This document shows positions 8,041 through 16,730 of a stretch of 55,756 nucleotides of DNA, one piece after another (position 1 is the first letter of the stretch; each line of letters begins with the position of its first letter). Position numbers and translations under genes: made by a program. The DNA is taken from assembly GCA_002101905.1 (NCBI GenBank), contig LQPU01000007.1, forward strand, positions 1 through 55,756. The letters are read 5' to 3'. Origin of the DNA: Mycobacterium shimoidei (GTDB taxonomy: Bacteria; Actinomycetota; Actinomycetes; Mycobacteriales; Mycobacteriaceae). Below the pieces are notes generated by a model. It was not told the origin of the DNA and made no database searches. It saw only the letters and a program-made list of their open reading frames with translations.

Positions 8041-9186
8041 ATGACTGTGACACAGACTCACGAACGGGTGCCCGCGGCAGAGCGCATCGCGGTGCGATGC
8101 GTCGACTCCGATGTGCACCCGGTGCCCAAGCGCGGCGAACTCGTCCAATACATCCCGGAGCCGTGGCGCAGCAAGTTCTTCGCAGAGCACAAGGTGGGCG
8201 AGCTGATCTACTACGACGCCCCCGACTATGCGCACGCCTATGCGATGCGCGTCGACACCTTCCCGCCCGATGGTGAGTTTCCGGGCAGTGACCCGGACAT
8301 GGCGTTTCGCCAGCTGATCATGGAGGCAGGCTCCGACATCGCGATCCTGGAACCCGGCGCTCGCACACCTCGCCTGCCCGAAGCCCACCAGGCGATGTCG
8401 TGCGCGCTAAATGACTGGCAGGCCAATCACTGGCTGGACAGCCACAACAACTGGCATGAGCGCTGGCGCGGATCGATCTGCGTGGCGATCGAGGATCCAC
8501 AGGGCGCGGCGCGTGAGATCGAGCGGTGGGCCGGCCACCCGTACATGGCGCAGATCCTGCTCAAGGCCGAACCGCGGCCGTCGTGGGGCCACCCGATGTA
8601 CGACCCGGTCTGGGCGGCCGCCACCAAGCACGACATCGTGGTGAGCTGCCACCTGTCACGCAGCAACTACGAGATGCTGCCGATGCCGCCAGTTGGATTC
8701 CCCAGCTACAACCACGATTTCATGGTGACCTACTCGTTGCTGGCCGCTAACCAGGTGATGAGCCTGATTTTCGACGGGGTCTTCGACCGCTTCCCCACGC
8801 TGCGGATCGTGCTCGTCGAGCACGCATTCACCTGGGTGCTGCCGCTGATGTGGCGGATGGACGCGATCTACGAGGCCCGCAAGTCGAAGATGGACATCAA
8901 ACGCAAGCCGAGCGAAATCCTCAAGGATCACATCAAGTTCACCACTCAGCCGCTCGATTATCCGGAGGACAAAACCGAGCTGACCCGGGCGCTGGAGTGG
9001 ATGGAGTGCGACAAGATCCTGCTGTACTCGTCGGATTACCCGCACTGGACCTTCGACGACCCGCGCTGGCTGGTCAAGCACCTGCCCAAGGCGGCCCGCG
9101 AAGCGGTCATGTTCAAAAACGGCATCGCGACCTATCACCTGCCGGAGACGGTTCCGGTGCTCGAGGGTCAAGTACGGGTGTTCTGA
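8041..9186 (+). CDS. Amidohydrolase-2 family hydrolase/decarboxylase
   Basis: A 381-residue amidohydrolase-2 family protein. N-terminal motif VDSDVHPVP, and an intact C-terminal SSDYPHWTFDDP with the metal-binding Asp that the preceding paralog lacks. The ATG is preceded by AGGGAGG. Probably cytosolic; acts on a ring or acyl intermediate (inference from family and neighbours). The next gene, a Rieske ferredoxin, starts at the base after the stop codon, so they are surely co-transcribed. Confidence 0.92.
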   Translation: MTVTQTHERVPAAERIAVRCVDSDVHPVPKRGELVQYIPEPWRSKFFAEHKVGELIYYDAPDYAHAYAMRVDTFPPDGEFPGSDPDMAFRQLIMEAGSDIAILEPGARTPRLPEAHQAMSCALNDWQANHWLDSHNNWHERWRGSICVAIEDPQGAAREIERWAGHPYMAQILLKAEPRPSWGHPMYDPVWAAATKHDIVVSCHLSRSNYEMLPMPPVGFPSYNHDFMVTYSLLAANQVMSLIFDGVFDRFPTLRIVLVEHAFTWVLPLMWRMDAIYEARKSKMDIKRKPSEILKDHIKFTTQPLDYPEDKTELTRALEWMECDKILLYSSDYPHWTFDDPRWLVKHLPKAAREAVMFKNGIATYHLPETVPVLEGQVRVF

Positions 9187-9579
9187 GTGCGCGAAGAAAT
9201 CACGCGGCCCCGGTTGGCTCAGGGTCGCGAGCACGTCGTCGCGACGGTGGACGAAATCCCGCCGGGCACCCATAAATTGGTGCCGATCGGGCGGCACGGC
9301 GTCGGGGTCTACAACGTCAACGGCACGTTCTACGCGATCGCGAACTACTGCCCGCACCAGGGTGGACCGCTGTGTTCGGGGCGGGTCCGCGGTCGCACCA
9401 TCGTCGACGAGACCGCCCCCGGTGACGCGGTCATGGTCCGCGACCTGGAGTACATCTACTGCCCCTGGCATCAATGGGGTTTCGAGCTCGCAACCGGGAC
9501 GACCGCGGTCAAACCGGAGTGGAGCATCCGCACCTATCCGGTCCGGGTCGTCGGCAACGACGTACTGGTGATGGCCTGA
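9187..9579 (+). CDS. Rieske-type 2Fe-2S ferredoxin
   Basis: A 130-residue protein with one Rieske centre: C55-P-H57 in NYCPHQGG and C92-x2-H95 in YCPWHQWGF. The protein is essentially one Rieske domain, too small to hold a mononuclear iron oxygenase domain, so it is an electron carrier or accessory subunit. GTG start directly abuts the previous stop. A Rieske oxygenase alpha subunit is encoded 21 kb away at 30269 and is a possible partner (inference). Confidence 0.92.
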   Translation: MREEITRPRLAQGREHVVATVDEIPPGTHKLVPIGRHGVGVYNVNGTFYAIANYCPHQGGPLCSGRVRGRTIVDETAPGDAVMVRDLEYIYCPWHQWGFELATGTTAVKPEWSIRTYPVRVVGNDVLVMA

Positions 9580-9588
9580 GGAGAATCC

Positions 9589-10455
9589 GTGTCTTCTATC
9601 GAGGTGAACGGCGGCAATGTCGTCTACGAAATCCTCGGTCAATCAGGGGATCTCATCGTCCTGACACCCGGCGGCCGGTTCAGCAAGGAGATCCCCGGCC
9701 TACGTCCACTGGCCGAGGCGCTGGTCGCCGGCGGGTACCGGGTGCTGCTGTGGGACCGGCCCAACTGCGGAGCCTCCGATGTGCAGTTCTACGGACAAAG
9801 CGAGTCGCACATGCGGGCCGAAACCCTGCACGGGCTGCTGACCAAACTCGATGCGGCGCCGTGCATCCTGGCCGGCGGCTCTGGCGGGGCGCGGGATTCG
9901 ATGCTGACCACGATGCTCTATCCCGAGCTGGTCACCAAGTTGGTGGTGTGGAACATCGTCGGCGGTATCTACGGAACCTTCGTGCTGGGCTCCTACTACG
10001 TCATTCCGAGCATTCTGGCGGCGCGCGGAACCGGCATCGAAGGAGTGATGAAGCTGCCGGAGTGGCGCGAACGCATCGAGGAAAACCCGAACAACAAGCA
10101 GCGGTTCCTCGATCTGGGCCGTGACGAGTTCCTCAAGGTGATGCTGCGCTGGCTGAACGCCTTCGTGTCCAAGCCCGGGCAGACTATCCCGGGCGTCGAC
10201 GACGAGATGTTCGACCGGATCACCGTCCCCACGTTGATCATTCGCGGCGGAGAAAACGACTGGGACCATCCCAAGCGAATCTCACTGGAGGTCAGCTGCC
10301 TGATCAAAGGATCCAAACTGATCGATCCGCCGTGGCCCGAGGACGCCTGGGAGCGTGCATCGGAAGCCCGGGCGACGGGCAAGGTCGACCGGTTCAATCT
10401 GTTCGACACCTGGGTGCAGGCCGCCCCGGCGATAGTGGAATTTTTGGACAGCTGA
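9589..10455 (+). CDS. Alpha/beta hydrolase
   Basis: A 288-residue alpha/beta-hydrolase. The nucleophile elbow is GGSGG with S98; LLWDRPNCGASD marks the strand before it. Family members hydrolyse esters, lactones or C-C bonds of meta-cleavage products. GTG start with GAGGAG upstream, nine bases after the Rieske ferredoxin. Convergent with the short minus-strand gene at 10461, with five bases between them and no terminator seen. Confidence 0.9.
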   Translation: MSSIEVNGGNVVYEILGQSGDLIVLTPGGRFSKEIPGLRPLAEALVAGGYRVLLWDRPNCGASDVQFYGQSESHMRAETLHGLLTKLDAAPCILAGGSGGARDSMLTTMLYPELVTKLVVWNIVGGIYGTFVLGSYYVIPSILAARGTGIEGVMKLPEWRERIEENPNNKQRFLDLGRDEFLKVMLRWLNAFVSKPGQTIPGVDDEMFDRITVPTLIIRGGENDWDHPKRISLEVSCLIKGSKLIDPPWPEDAWERASEARATGKVDRFNLFDTWVQAAPAIVEFLDS

Positions 10456-10460
10456 TGGTT

Positions 10461-10934
10461 TTACCCGGTGAGAATGTGCACTTCGCAGTTCAGCGAGGCT
10501 TCCAGTGCGGTGTGGATCCGGCTTTCCGGGATGCGCTCCAGATCGGCCTGGCGCAGCGTCACGTACACGACGTCGAACCCATTGTCTCCGGGCACTCGCC
10601 TGATCTCGCCGGTCAGCCCGAATCCGGCCAACACGCCATGCGCGTCGTCGTCGGTTCCCCGGCTGACGTAAGTCACCACCCCGGCCACAGGATCAGTGCC
10701 AAAAGCCTTAGCGCACAAGTCAACCGCGCTCTGCCGGACGACGTCGGCGTCGTCGCCGTTGATCAGCAGCCGTACTTCGCGGCGGGCAGCCGGCATCCCC
10801 GCGATGCTGGTTGGCACCACATCGACACCAGCCGCCGCGGCCAGTTCCAGGAGGGTGGCCATGCCCTCGTCTAACCGCGCGGGTGTGAGCACACCCGACG
10901 GGTCGACACCGACCCGTACCACCGCAGTTCGCAT
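10461..10934 (-). CDS. Conserved-looking hypothetical protein
   Basis: A 157-residue soluble protein that I do not recognise. It has no Cys cluster, signal peptide or membrane segment and looks like a mixed alpha/beta fold. Its ATG (10934-10932) overlaps the ATG of the plus-strand flavoprotein (10933-10935) in a shared GCATGA, so the two genes diverge with zero spacing. It interrupts the otherwise plus-strand cluster. Codon use is typical of the neighbours. Confidence 0.7.
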   Translation of the reverse strand: MRTAVVRVGVDPSGVLTPARLDEGMATLLELAAAAGVDVVPTSIAGMPAARREVRLLINGDDADVVRQSAVDLCAKAFGTDPVAGVVTYVSRGTDDDAHGVLAGFGLTGEIRRVPGDNGFDVVYVTLRQADLERIPESRIHTALEASLNCEVHILTG

Positions 10935-12213
10935 GAGTCCAAGCCTAACCGTCGCCAGCTGGCCCGACGTCGAACCGCGGCTACTGTGCGGCGAACCCGG
11001 CCGTGAGGACTATGCGGCGTATCGCGAACTCGGCGGCTACCAACCGCTTACCTCTGCCGACGACTTGCTCGAGGAGGTCGATCGTAGCGGGCTGCTCGGC
11101 CGCGGCGGTGCCGCCTTTCCGCTCGCGGTCAAACTCCGCACGGTGCGCGACAACGGCCGCCTGAGCACCGGCACCGTCGTTGTCGCGAACGGCGAAGAGG
11201 GCGAACCCGCTTCGGTCAAAGATCGATGGCTGCTGCGCAACCGCCCGCATCTGGTTCTCGATGGGCTGCGCCTGGCCGCGGCGGTGGTGGCCGCCGACCG
11301 CAGCTATGTGTACGTTTCCGACCTCCAATCGGCCCACAGTGTCGAGACCGCGCTGACCGAACTCGATCCCGCCATGCTCGGCGGCGTGGCGGTCGAGGTG
11401 CGGCTGGTCGATCCCGGCTACATCGCCGGCGAAGAGACCGCGGTGGTGCGCGCGCTGGACGGCGGCCCGGTCAAGCCGACCGATAAGCCGCCCCGCCCGT
11501 TCCAGGAGGGCGTCGGCGGGCTACCCACCTTGGTCAGCAATGTCGAAACGCTGGCAAATCTGCCGTATCTGCTCCGACACGGGTCCGCAGCATTTCGCGC
11601 GCAAGGGACGTCGCACTCACCGGGCACCTTCTTGATCACCATCACCGGTGCCGGCCGTCCACCCGGTCTCTACGAGATCCCGCACGGCTTGCCGTTCACC
11701 GACCTTCTTGGCATGCACGGTGTTTCGGCAGACCAGGTGAAGGGTGTGCTGATGGGAGGCTACTTCGCCGGGCTGCTGAACCGCGCCGTCCTCGATGCCA
11801 CTTTGGACCACGAAACACTACGAACTCTGGGCAGCGGCCTGGGCGCCGGTGCCATCACCGTGCTCACCGACGACTGCGCGGTGGCCGTCGCCGCGTCCGT
11901 GCTGGCGTACTTTGACCGCGAGAACGCCGGGCAGTGCGGCTCGTGTTTCAACGGCACGGCCGCGATGGCCGCCGCCGCCGGTGCGCTGCGTGACGGTGTC
12001 GCCAGCCGCGAGGATGTCACCGCGCTGCGACGCTGGTCGGTTGTGCTGCGCGGCCGGGGCGCGTGCGCGACCCTGGACGCCGCGTGCAACGTGGCGGGGA
12101 GCCTGCTCGACCAATTCCCGCATGCTGTGGATCGCCACCTCGACAATGCCTGCGAGGCATGCCATGCCGGAATGTTCCGGGCCCACCGGCCCTACGAGGT
12201 GGAGTCGCTATGA
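10933..12213 (+). CDS. NuoF-like FMN/NADH oxidoreductase subunit
   Basis: A 426-residue relative of the 51-kDa NADH-binding subunit of complex I (NuoF/HoxF). Seen: GRGGAAFP near residue 57 (NADH/FMN), NGEEGEPAS near 86, SNVETLANLP near 202, and a C-terminal cysteine region. The NuoF cluster motif CxxCxxC is altered: C335-GS-C338 is followed by FNG, so the third Cys is missing; C378, C385, C407 and C410 are other candidates. It stands alone, with no other Nuo genes, and its stop overlaps the next ferredoxin start. Probable job: NADH-to-ferredoxin electron transfer for the P450s or Rieske proteins (inference). A longer frame upstream exists, but the antisense gene covers it. Confidence 0.88.
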   Translation: MSPSLTVASWPDVEPRLLCGEPGREDYAAYRELGGYQPLTSADDLLEEVDRSGLLGRGGAAFPLAVKLRTVRDNGRLSTGTVVVANGEEGEPASVKDRWLLRNRPHLVLDGLRLAAAVVAADRSYVYVSDLQSAHSVETALTELDPAMLGGVAVEVRLVDPGYIAGEETAVVRALDGGPVKPTDKPPRPFQEGVGGLPTLVSNVETLANLPYLLRHGSAAFRAQGTSHSPGTFLITITGAGRPPGLYEIPHGLPFTDLLGMHGVSADQVKGVLMGGYFAGLLNRAVLDATLDHETLRTLGSGLGAGAITVLTDDCAVAVAASVLAYFDRENAGQCGSCFNGTAAMAAAAGALRDGVASREDVTALRRWSVVLRGRGACATLDAACNVAGSLLDQFPHAVDRHLDNACEACHAGMFRAHRPYEVESL

Positions 12214-12521
12214 CCGAACCCATGAGGATCCGCCTGGATCGCACCGTCTGCGACGGCTTCGGCTTCTGCGCCAAACATGCGCCGAAGTATTTCTCGCTCG
12301 ACGACTGGGGCTACGCGTCGTTGATCGGCGATGGCGTTGTGGCCGAGGAAGACCACGATGCGGTCATGCGTGCGTTGTTGGACTGCCCCGTTCACGCCAT
12401 CATGGAGATCGGTGAGCGGCGCCGCGCCGTCGATACCCGCCCATCCTCGACCCCTCCCGAAGATCCCGCCGCGGATCTGAAAACCGAGGCCAACGAAGCG
12501 GAGTGGGGGTTCACCCGTTGA
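12210..12521 (+). CDS. 3Fe-4S ferredoxin with C-terminal extension
   Basis: A 103-residue ferredoxin. Ligands C14 and C20 (CDGFGFC) and C59 (DCPVHAI), with Phe at the variable position, so a 3Fe-4S cluster is likely. A polar tail of about 35 residues, not found in the other ferredoxins here, follows the fold and could dock the NuoF-like protein. ATG overlaps the stop of the NuoF-like gene (ATGA), and its own stop overlaps the next TTG start. Unlike the other four ferredoxins it sits beside a reductase-like gene rather than a P450. Confidence 0.92.
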   Translation: MTEPMRIRLDRTVCDGFGFCAKHAPKYFSLDDWGYASLIGDGVVAEEDHDAVMRALLDCPVHAIMEIGERRRAVDTRPSSTPPEDPAADLKTEANEAEWGFTR

Positions 12522-14164
12522 CCGGGCGCCCACTGCCGCTGATCACACCGGACAACGAGTTCTTCTGGAAATCGGGCGAAGACGGCACATTTCGGCTTCG
12601 GGAGTGCCGAGACTGCGCGGCGCTCATCCATCCCCCGGCCCCGGTATGCCGCTATTGCCGCTCACACAACGTCGGGATACGGGCACTGTCGGGCCGCGGG
12701 ACGCTGGCCGGCTTCACCATCAATCACCGGTTCAGTCTGCCTGGCCTGCCCGCCCCGTATGTGGTGGCACAGGTGGCGATCGCGGAGGATCCCCGAGTCC
12801 GGCTGACCACGAATATCGTGGAGTGCGAACCGGATCGGCTGCAACTGGGTCAGCCGGTCGAGGTTGTTTTCGAGCACATCGAGGACGTGTGGCTGCCGCT
12901 GTTTCGCCCCGTCGCTGATAGCGAGCCGGCAGCACTGCCGGTCGACGAGATCGCGCCGGAGAGCTTCGGCGAATACGTCCGTCCCATGCTCACTCGCGAG
13001 AAGTTCGAGGACAAGGTGGCGCTCACCGGAATCGGCATGTCCGATATCGGGCGTCGGTTGATGACGCCACCGCTCACGCTGACGGTGCAGGCCTGCGAGG
13101 CTGCGGTCGCCGACGCCGGGTTGACGCTCGGTGACATCGACGGATTGTCCACCTATCCCGGGGGTGGCAACTTCGGCGGATTCGGCGAAGGCGGGGTCAC
13201 CGCGCTGGAGGCGGCGTTGGGCATCCGGCCGGTGTGGCACAACGGCGGAATGGAAACGTTCGGTCCGGGCGGATCGGTGATAGCCGCCATGCTCGCAGTT
13301 GCCGGCGGCCTTGCCCGGCATGTGCTGTGCTTCCGGACATTATGGGAAGCCACCTACAACGAACTTGTGAAACAAGGCAAGATCGTCCCGCCCGGCGGGC
13401 GCACCGCCAGCTGGCTGATGCCGTTCGGCGCAACCTCGGCGGCCCACACGCTCGCACAGAATGCGCAGAGGCATTTTCATCGGTACGGGACAACCAAGGA
13501 GACGTTGGGCTGGATTGCGTTGAACCAGCGCGCCAACGCCGAGCTCAACCCGTCGGCAATCTATCGGTCTCCGATGACCATGGAGGACTACCTGAGCGCG
13601 CGGCCCATCACCACACCGTTCGGGCTTTACGACTGCGATGTGCCCTGCGACGGCGCAATTGCGGTCATCGTGTCGGCGGTCGACGCCGCCCGCGACCTGG
13701 CCAAGCCGCCGGTGCTGGTCGAGGCGGTGGGAACGCAGATTATCGAGCGGATCGATTGGGATCAAAGCACTTTGACCCATGAACCACAGGTGCTGGGCCA
13801 GTCCGCACATCTGTGGTCGCGCACGTCGCTGAAACCGGACGACGTCGACGTCGCCGAGCTCTACGACGGGTTCACCATGAACTGCCTGTCCTGGATTGAG
13901 GCGCTGGGGTTCTGCAAAATCGGCGAAGCCCGCGAGTTCTTGGAAGGCGGCAGGAACATCGCCCGCGACGGCAGGCTGCCGCTCAACACGCACGGCGGCC
14001 AGCTCTCGCATGGCCGGACCCACGGCATGGGGCTGCTGCACGAAGCCGTCACTCAGCTGCGCGGTGAGGCCGGCGAACGCCAGGTCGCTGATACCCGTGT
14101 CGGTGTGGTCAGCAGCGGCGGGCTGACACCCAGCGGTGTGCTGCTGTTGCGAGCAGATACATGA
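12518..14164 (+). CDS. DUF35 (OB-fold/zinc ribbon) fused to thiolase-like domain
   Basis: A 548-residue fusion. Residues about 1-150 are a DUF35 domain with a zinc ribbon (CRDC and CRYC, C30/C33/C44/C47 from the TTG). Residues about 165-548 are an SCP2-type thiolase fold ending in HGGQLSHGR and SSGGLTPSG. No Cys is seen where a thiolase nucleophile should be (GGMETFGPGGS). Lipid-transfer-protein thiolases lacking this Cys, such as steroid Ltp2 with a DUF35 partner, are retro-aldolases (family knowledge); here both parts are one chain. TTG start overlaps the ferredoxin stop with GGGGG upstream; an in-frame GTG at 12503 is possible. Confidence 0.9.
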   Translation: MTGRPLPLITPDNEFFWKSGEDGTFRLRECRDCAALIHPPAPVCRYCRSHNVGIRALSGRGTLAGFTINHRFSLPGLPAPYVVAQVAIAEDPRVRLTTNIVECEPDRLQLGQPVEVVFEHIEDVWLPLFRPVADSEPAALPVDEIAPESFGEYVRPMLTREKFEDKVALTGIGMSDIGRRLMTPPLTLTVQACEAAVADAGLTLGDIDGLSTYPGGGNFGGFGEGGVTALEAALGIRPVWHNGGMETFGPGGSVIAAMLAVAGGLARHVLCFRTLWEATYNELVKQGKIVPPGGRTASWLMPFGATSAAHTLAQNAQRHFHRYGTTKETLGWIALNQRANAELNPSAIYRSPMTMEDYLSARPITTPFGLYDCDVPCDGAIAVIVSAVDAARDLAKPPVLVEAVGTQIIERIDWDQSTLTHEPQVLGQSAHLWSRTSLKPDDVDVAELYDGFTMNCLSWIEALGFCKIGEAREFLEGGRNIARDGRLPLNTHGGQLSHGRTHGMGLLHEAVTQLRGEAGERQVADTRVGVVSSGGLTPSGVLLLRADT

Positions 14165-15033
14165 ACGCCCCTCGCCCGCGGGTCGTCGTCGTCAACGGCG
14201 TGCCGATGTCTGCGTTGATCGCCGAGGCGGCCCAGCCGCGGGCCGTCATCGTTGCGCTGCACGGCGGCGGCACCACCGGGCTGTATTTCGACTGTCCGGG
14301 TCATCCGGAACTTTCGTTGCTGAGAACCGGTGCCGCCCATGGCTTTACCGTGATCGCCCTGGACCGCCCCGGCTATGGCAGCTCCGCGCCGTATCCGGAG
14401 GCGATGGCGCAGCCCGAGCAGCGGGTCGCCCTGGCCTACGGTGCAGTCGACCGCATTCTCGGTGAGCGGCCCCGCGGTGTGGGACTGTTCGTGTTCGCGC
14501 ACTCCAGCGGCTGCGAACTGGCACTGCGGATGGCCGTCGACCCTCGCGGGTCGGATCTGCTCGGCATCGAAATAGCCGGCACCGGCCTGAGGTATCAGCC
14601 CGCGGCCCGCGAGGTTCTGAAAGCGGCCAGTGCGACCCACCGGCCGCCCGGGCTGCGCGAATTGCTGTGGCAGCCCACCGAGCTGTATCCGGCCGACGTG
14701 ATCGGCGGCATCACGAGCGCGGCGTCGGGCGGGCTGTATGAAGCGGCAATGGTCACCGACTGGCCTCGCCGCGACTTCCCGGCGCTGGCCGCGCAGGTAC
14801 GAGTTCCGGTGCAGTTCAGCGTTGCCGAACACGAAAAGGTCTGGGAGTCCGATACCGCTGCGCTGGCCGAGATTGCCGACTTGTTTTCCGCCGCACCCCG
14901 ATTCACCCTCAATCACCAGCACGACGCGGCCCACAACCTCAGCCTTGGCCGCACTGCCGCCGATTATCACCAACGCGTCTTTGCGTTCATCGACGAATGT
15001 GTGCCCAGTGAAGGCGATTTGGAGGCCGGTTGA
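14161..15033 (+). CDS. Alpha/beta hydrolase
   Basis: A 290-residue alpha/beta-hydrolase. Oxyanion-side HGGGTTG near residue 34, LDRPGYGSS near 68, nucleophile elbow AHSSG with S115, and probable catalytic His in NHQHDAAHN near the C-terminus. Likely an esterase, thioesterase or lactonase in the pathway. The ATG overlaps the stop of the DUF35-thiolase gene (ATGA), which points to coupled expression. Confidence 0.9.
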   Translation: MNAPRPRVVVVNGVPMSALIAEAAQPRAVIVALHGGGTTGLYFDCPGHPELSLLRTGAAHGFTVIALDRPGYGSSAPYPEAMAQPEQRVALAYGAVDRILGERPRGVGLFVFAHSSGCELALRMAVDPRGSDLLGIEIAGTGLRYQPAAREVLKAASATHRPPGLRELLWQPTELYPADVIGGITSAASGGLYEAAMVTDWPRRDFPALAAQVRVPVQFSVAEHEKVWESDTAALAEIADLFSAAPRFTLNHQHDAAHNLSLGRTAADYHQRVFAFIDECVPSEGDLEAG

Positions 15034-15851
15034 TGCGGGTCGGATTCATCGGGCTGGGTAGCCAGGGCGGCCCGATGGCCAGGCGGATTGTCGACGCGGG
15101 TTATCCGACCACGTTGTGGGCGCGCAGACCCGCATCGCTCGAGCCGTTCGCGGATACCGCAGCCACGGTTGCCAGCTCTCCGGCCGACCTCGCCGCCGCC
15201 AGTGATCTGGTCTGTCTCTGCGTCGTCGGTGACGAGGACGTGGAAGAAGTTGCCGGCGGCGACACCGGATTGCTGGCCGGGCTCCGGCCGGGCAGCGTGA
15301 TCGCGGTACACAGCACCGTTCATCCAAGAACCTGCCATGCACTGGCTAAGAAGGCTGCCGCACAGGGCGTCTCGGTCATCGACGCTCCGGTCAGCGGTGG
15401 GGGTTTTGCCGCGGCGGAGGGTCGGCTGTTGGTGATGGTCGGCGGTGATGCCGACATCGTCGAGCGCTGCCGCCCGGTGTTCGCTACCTACGCCGACCCG
15501 ATTGTGCATCTGGGCGACCTGGGATCGGGGCAGACCACCAAGCTGTTGAACAACCTTCTGTTCACGGCAAATCTCGGAACCGCGGCCTCGACATTGACTC
15601 TTGGCGAGGCTCTCGGCGTCGTACCCGACCGACTGTCCGAGGTCATCGCGCGAGGTAGCGCAAACAGCTTTGCGCTCAACACTCTTGGCGGCGACACCGG
15701 CGGACTGGATCGTCTCGCCGGGCTGGCCGGCGCTCTACTGCAGAAGGATGTGCGCTTGATCGCCGATCTGGCAAAGTCCGCCGGTGTTCCCGGCGGCGCG
15801 GTGCTCGATGCCGCCGACGCCACCCTGGGTCTGATGGAGCACCTGCGGTGA
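15033..15851 (+). CDS. 3-Hydroxyisobutyrate dehydrogenase-like protein 1
   Basis: A 272-residue beta-hydroxyacid dehydrogenase. NAD-binding GLGSQGG at residues 7-13, substrate motif DAPVSGGG near 115, and catalytic-lysine region TTKLLNNLL near 170. Oxidises a beta-hydroxy acid, often from branched substrates. The ATG shares its A with the stop of the hydrolase; a TTG one codon earlier is also in frame. It is directly followed by a paralog, so two related dehydrogenases or a heteromer are possible. Confidence 0.9.
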   Translation: MRVGFIGLGSQGGPMARRIVDAGYPTTLWARRPASLEPFADTAATVASSPADLAAASDLVCLCVVGDEDVEEVAGGDTGLLAGLRPGSVIAVHSTVHPRTCHALAKKAAAQGVSVIDAPVSGGGFAAAEGRLLVMVGGDADIVERCRPVFATYADPIVHLGDLGSGQTTKLLNNLLFTANLGTAASTLTLGEALGVVPDRLSEVIARGSANSFALNTLGGDTGGLDRLAGLAGALLQKDVRLIADLAKSAGVPGGAVLDAADATLGLMEHLR

Positions 15852-16633
15852 GAATCGGGTTCATCGGTGCGGGGCGCATGGGCCGGCCGATGGTAGGTCG
15901 TCTCGTCGAGGCCGGTCACGATGTCCGGGTACTCGGACGATCGGACGAGAAGCGCGGCGCGATCGCCGAATTGGGCGCGGTGGCGGTGACCGACATTCGC
16001 GAGGTCGGCCCGACCGCCGAGATTGTCGTGCTCTGCGTGTTCAACGACGAGCAGGTGCGTGAAATCTGCCTGAACACCGACCTACTCACCACGATGGCGC
16101 CCTGCTCGGCGCTGGTGGTGCATACCACGGGGAGCCCAGGCACGGTGGAGACGATCGCTGCCTCGGGGGAAATCGAGGTCGTCGACGCACCAGTCAGCGG
16201 AGGCCCGCACCAGGCGGCGACGGGCGAGCTGACCCTGTTCGTGGGCGGAACCGACGAAGCGGTGAAGCAAGTGCGGCCGGTATTGAGTTGCTACGGCGAT
16301 CCGGTACTGCACGTCGGGCCGCTCGGGGTCGGGCAGAAGGTCAAGCTGGTCAACAACGCGCTGTTCGCGGCGCAGATCGGGCTGCTGTCGGGCGCCGTCG
16401 ACATGGCGATGCGGCTCGGGGTTTCGGAGTCGACGCTGCTGGCGGCGCTGCACCACGGCAGCGCAGCCAGCACGGTGTTGGACCTAGTGGCCCGAGGCGG
16501 CTCCGTCGCGTCGTTCGTCGAGCTGGCGGGCGAATTTGTCGGCAAAGACCTCGCCGTGGTGCGCGACGTCGTGGCCGAGCTCGACACCGGTCTGGGCGTG
16601 CTCGAGGACGTCATCGACGCGACAGGACTATGA
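15848..16633 (+). CDS. 3-Hydroxyisobutyrate dehydrogenase-like protein 2
   Basis: A 261-residue paralog of the previous gene. GAGRMG at residues 7-12, DAPVSGG in the middle, and catalytic lysine in KVKLVNNALF. GTG start overlaps the previous stop (GTGA). The pair probably arose by tandem duplication with clear divergence since. Last gene of the tight 12.2-16.6 kb run; a 97-base gap then leads to the P450. Confidence 0.9.
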   Translation: MRIGFIGAGRMGRPMVGRLVEAGHDVRVLGRSDEKRGAIAELGAVAVTDIREVGPTAEIVVLCVFNDEQVREICLNTDLLTTMAPCSALVVHTTGSPGTVETIAASGEIEVVDAPVSGGPHQAATGELTLFVGGTDEAVKQVRPVLSCYGDPVLHVGPLGVGQKVKLVNNALFAAQIGLLSGAVDMAMRLGVSESTLLAALHHGSAASTVLDLVARGGSVASFVELAGEFVGKDLAVVRDVVAELDTGLGVLEDVIDATGL

Positions 16634-16730
16634 GTTGGGGTGTTTGCAGCCCGTGAGGAATGAACTACCGTTAGGTTTACAGTCAAGCATTCCGTCGTAA
16701 AGGTGACCAGCCCGCCGCTGAGGAGATGCC

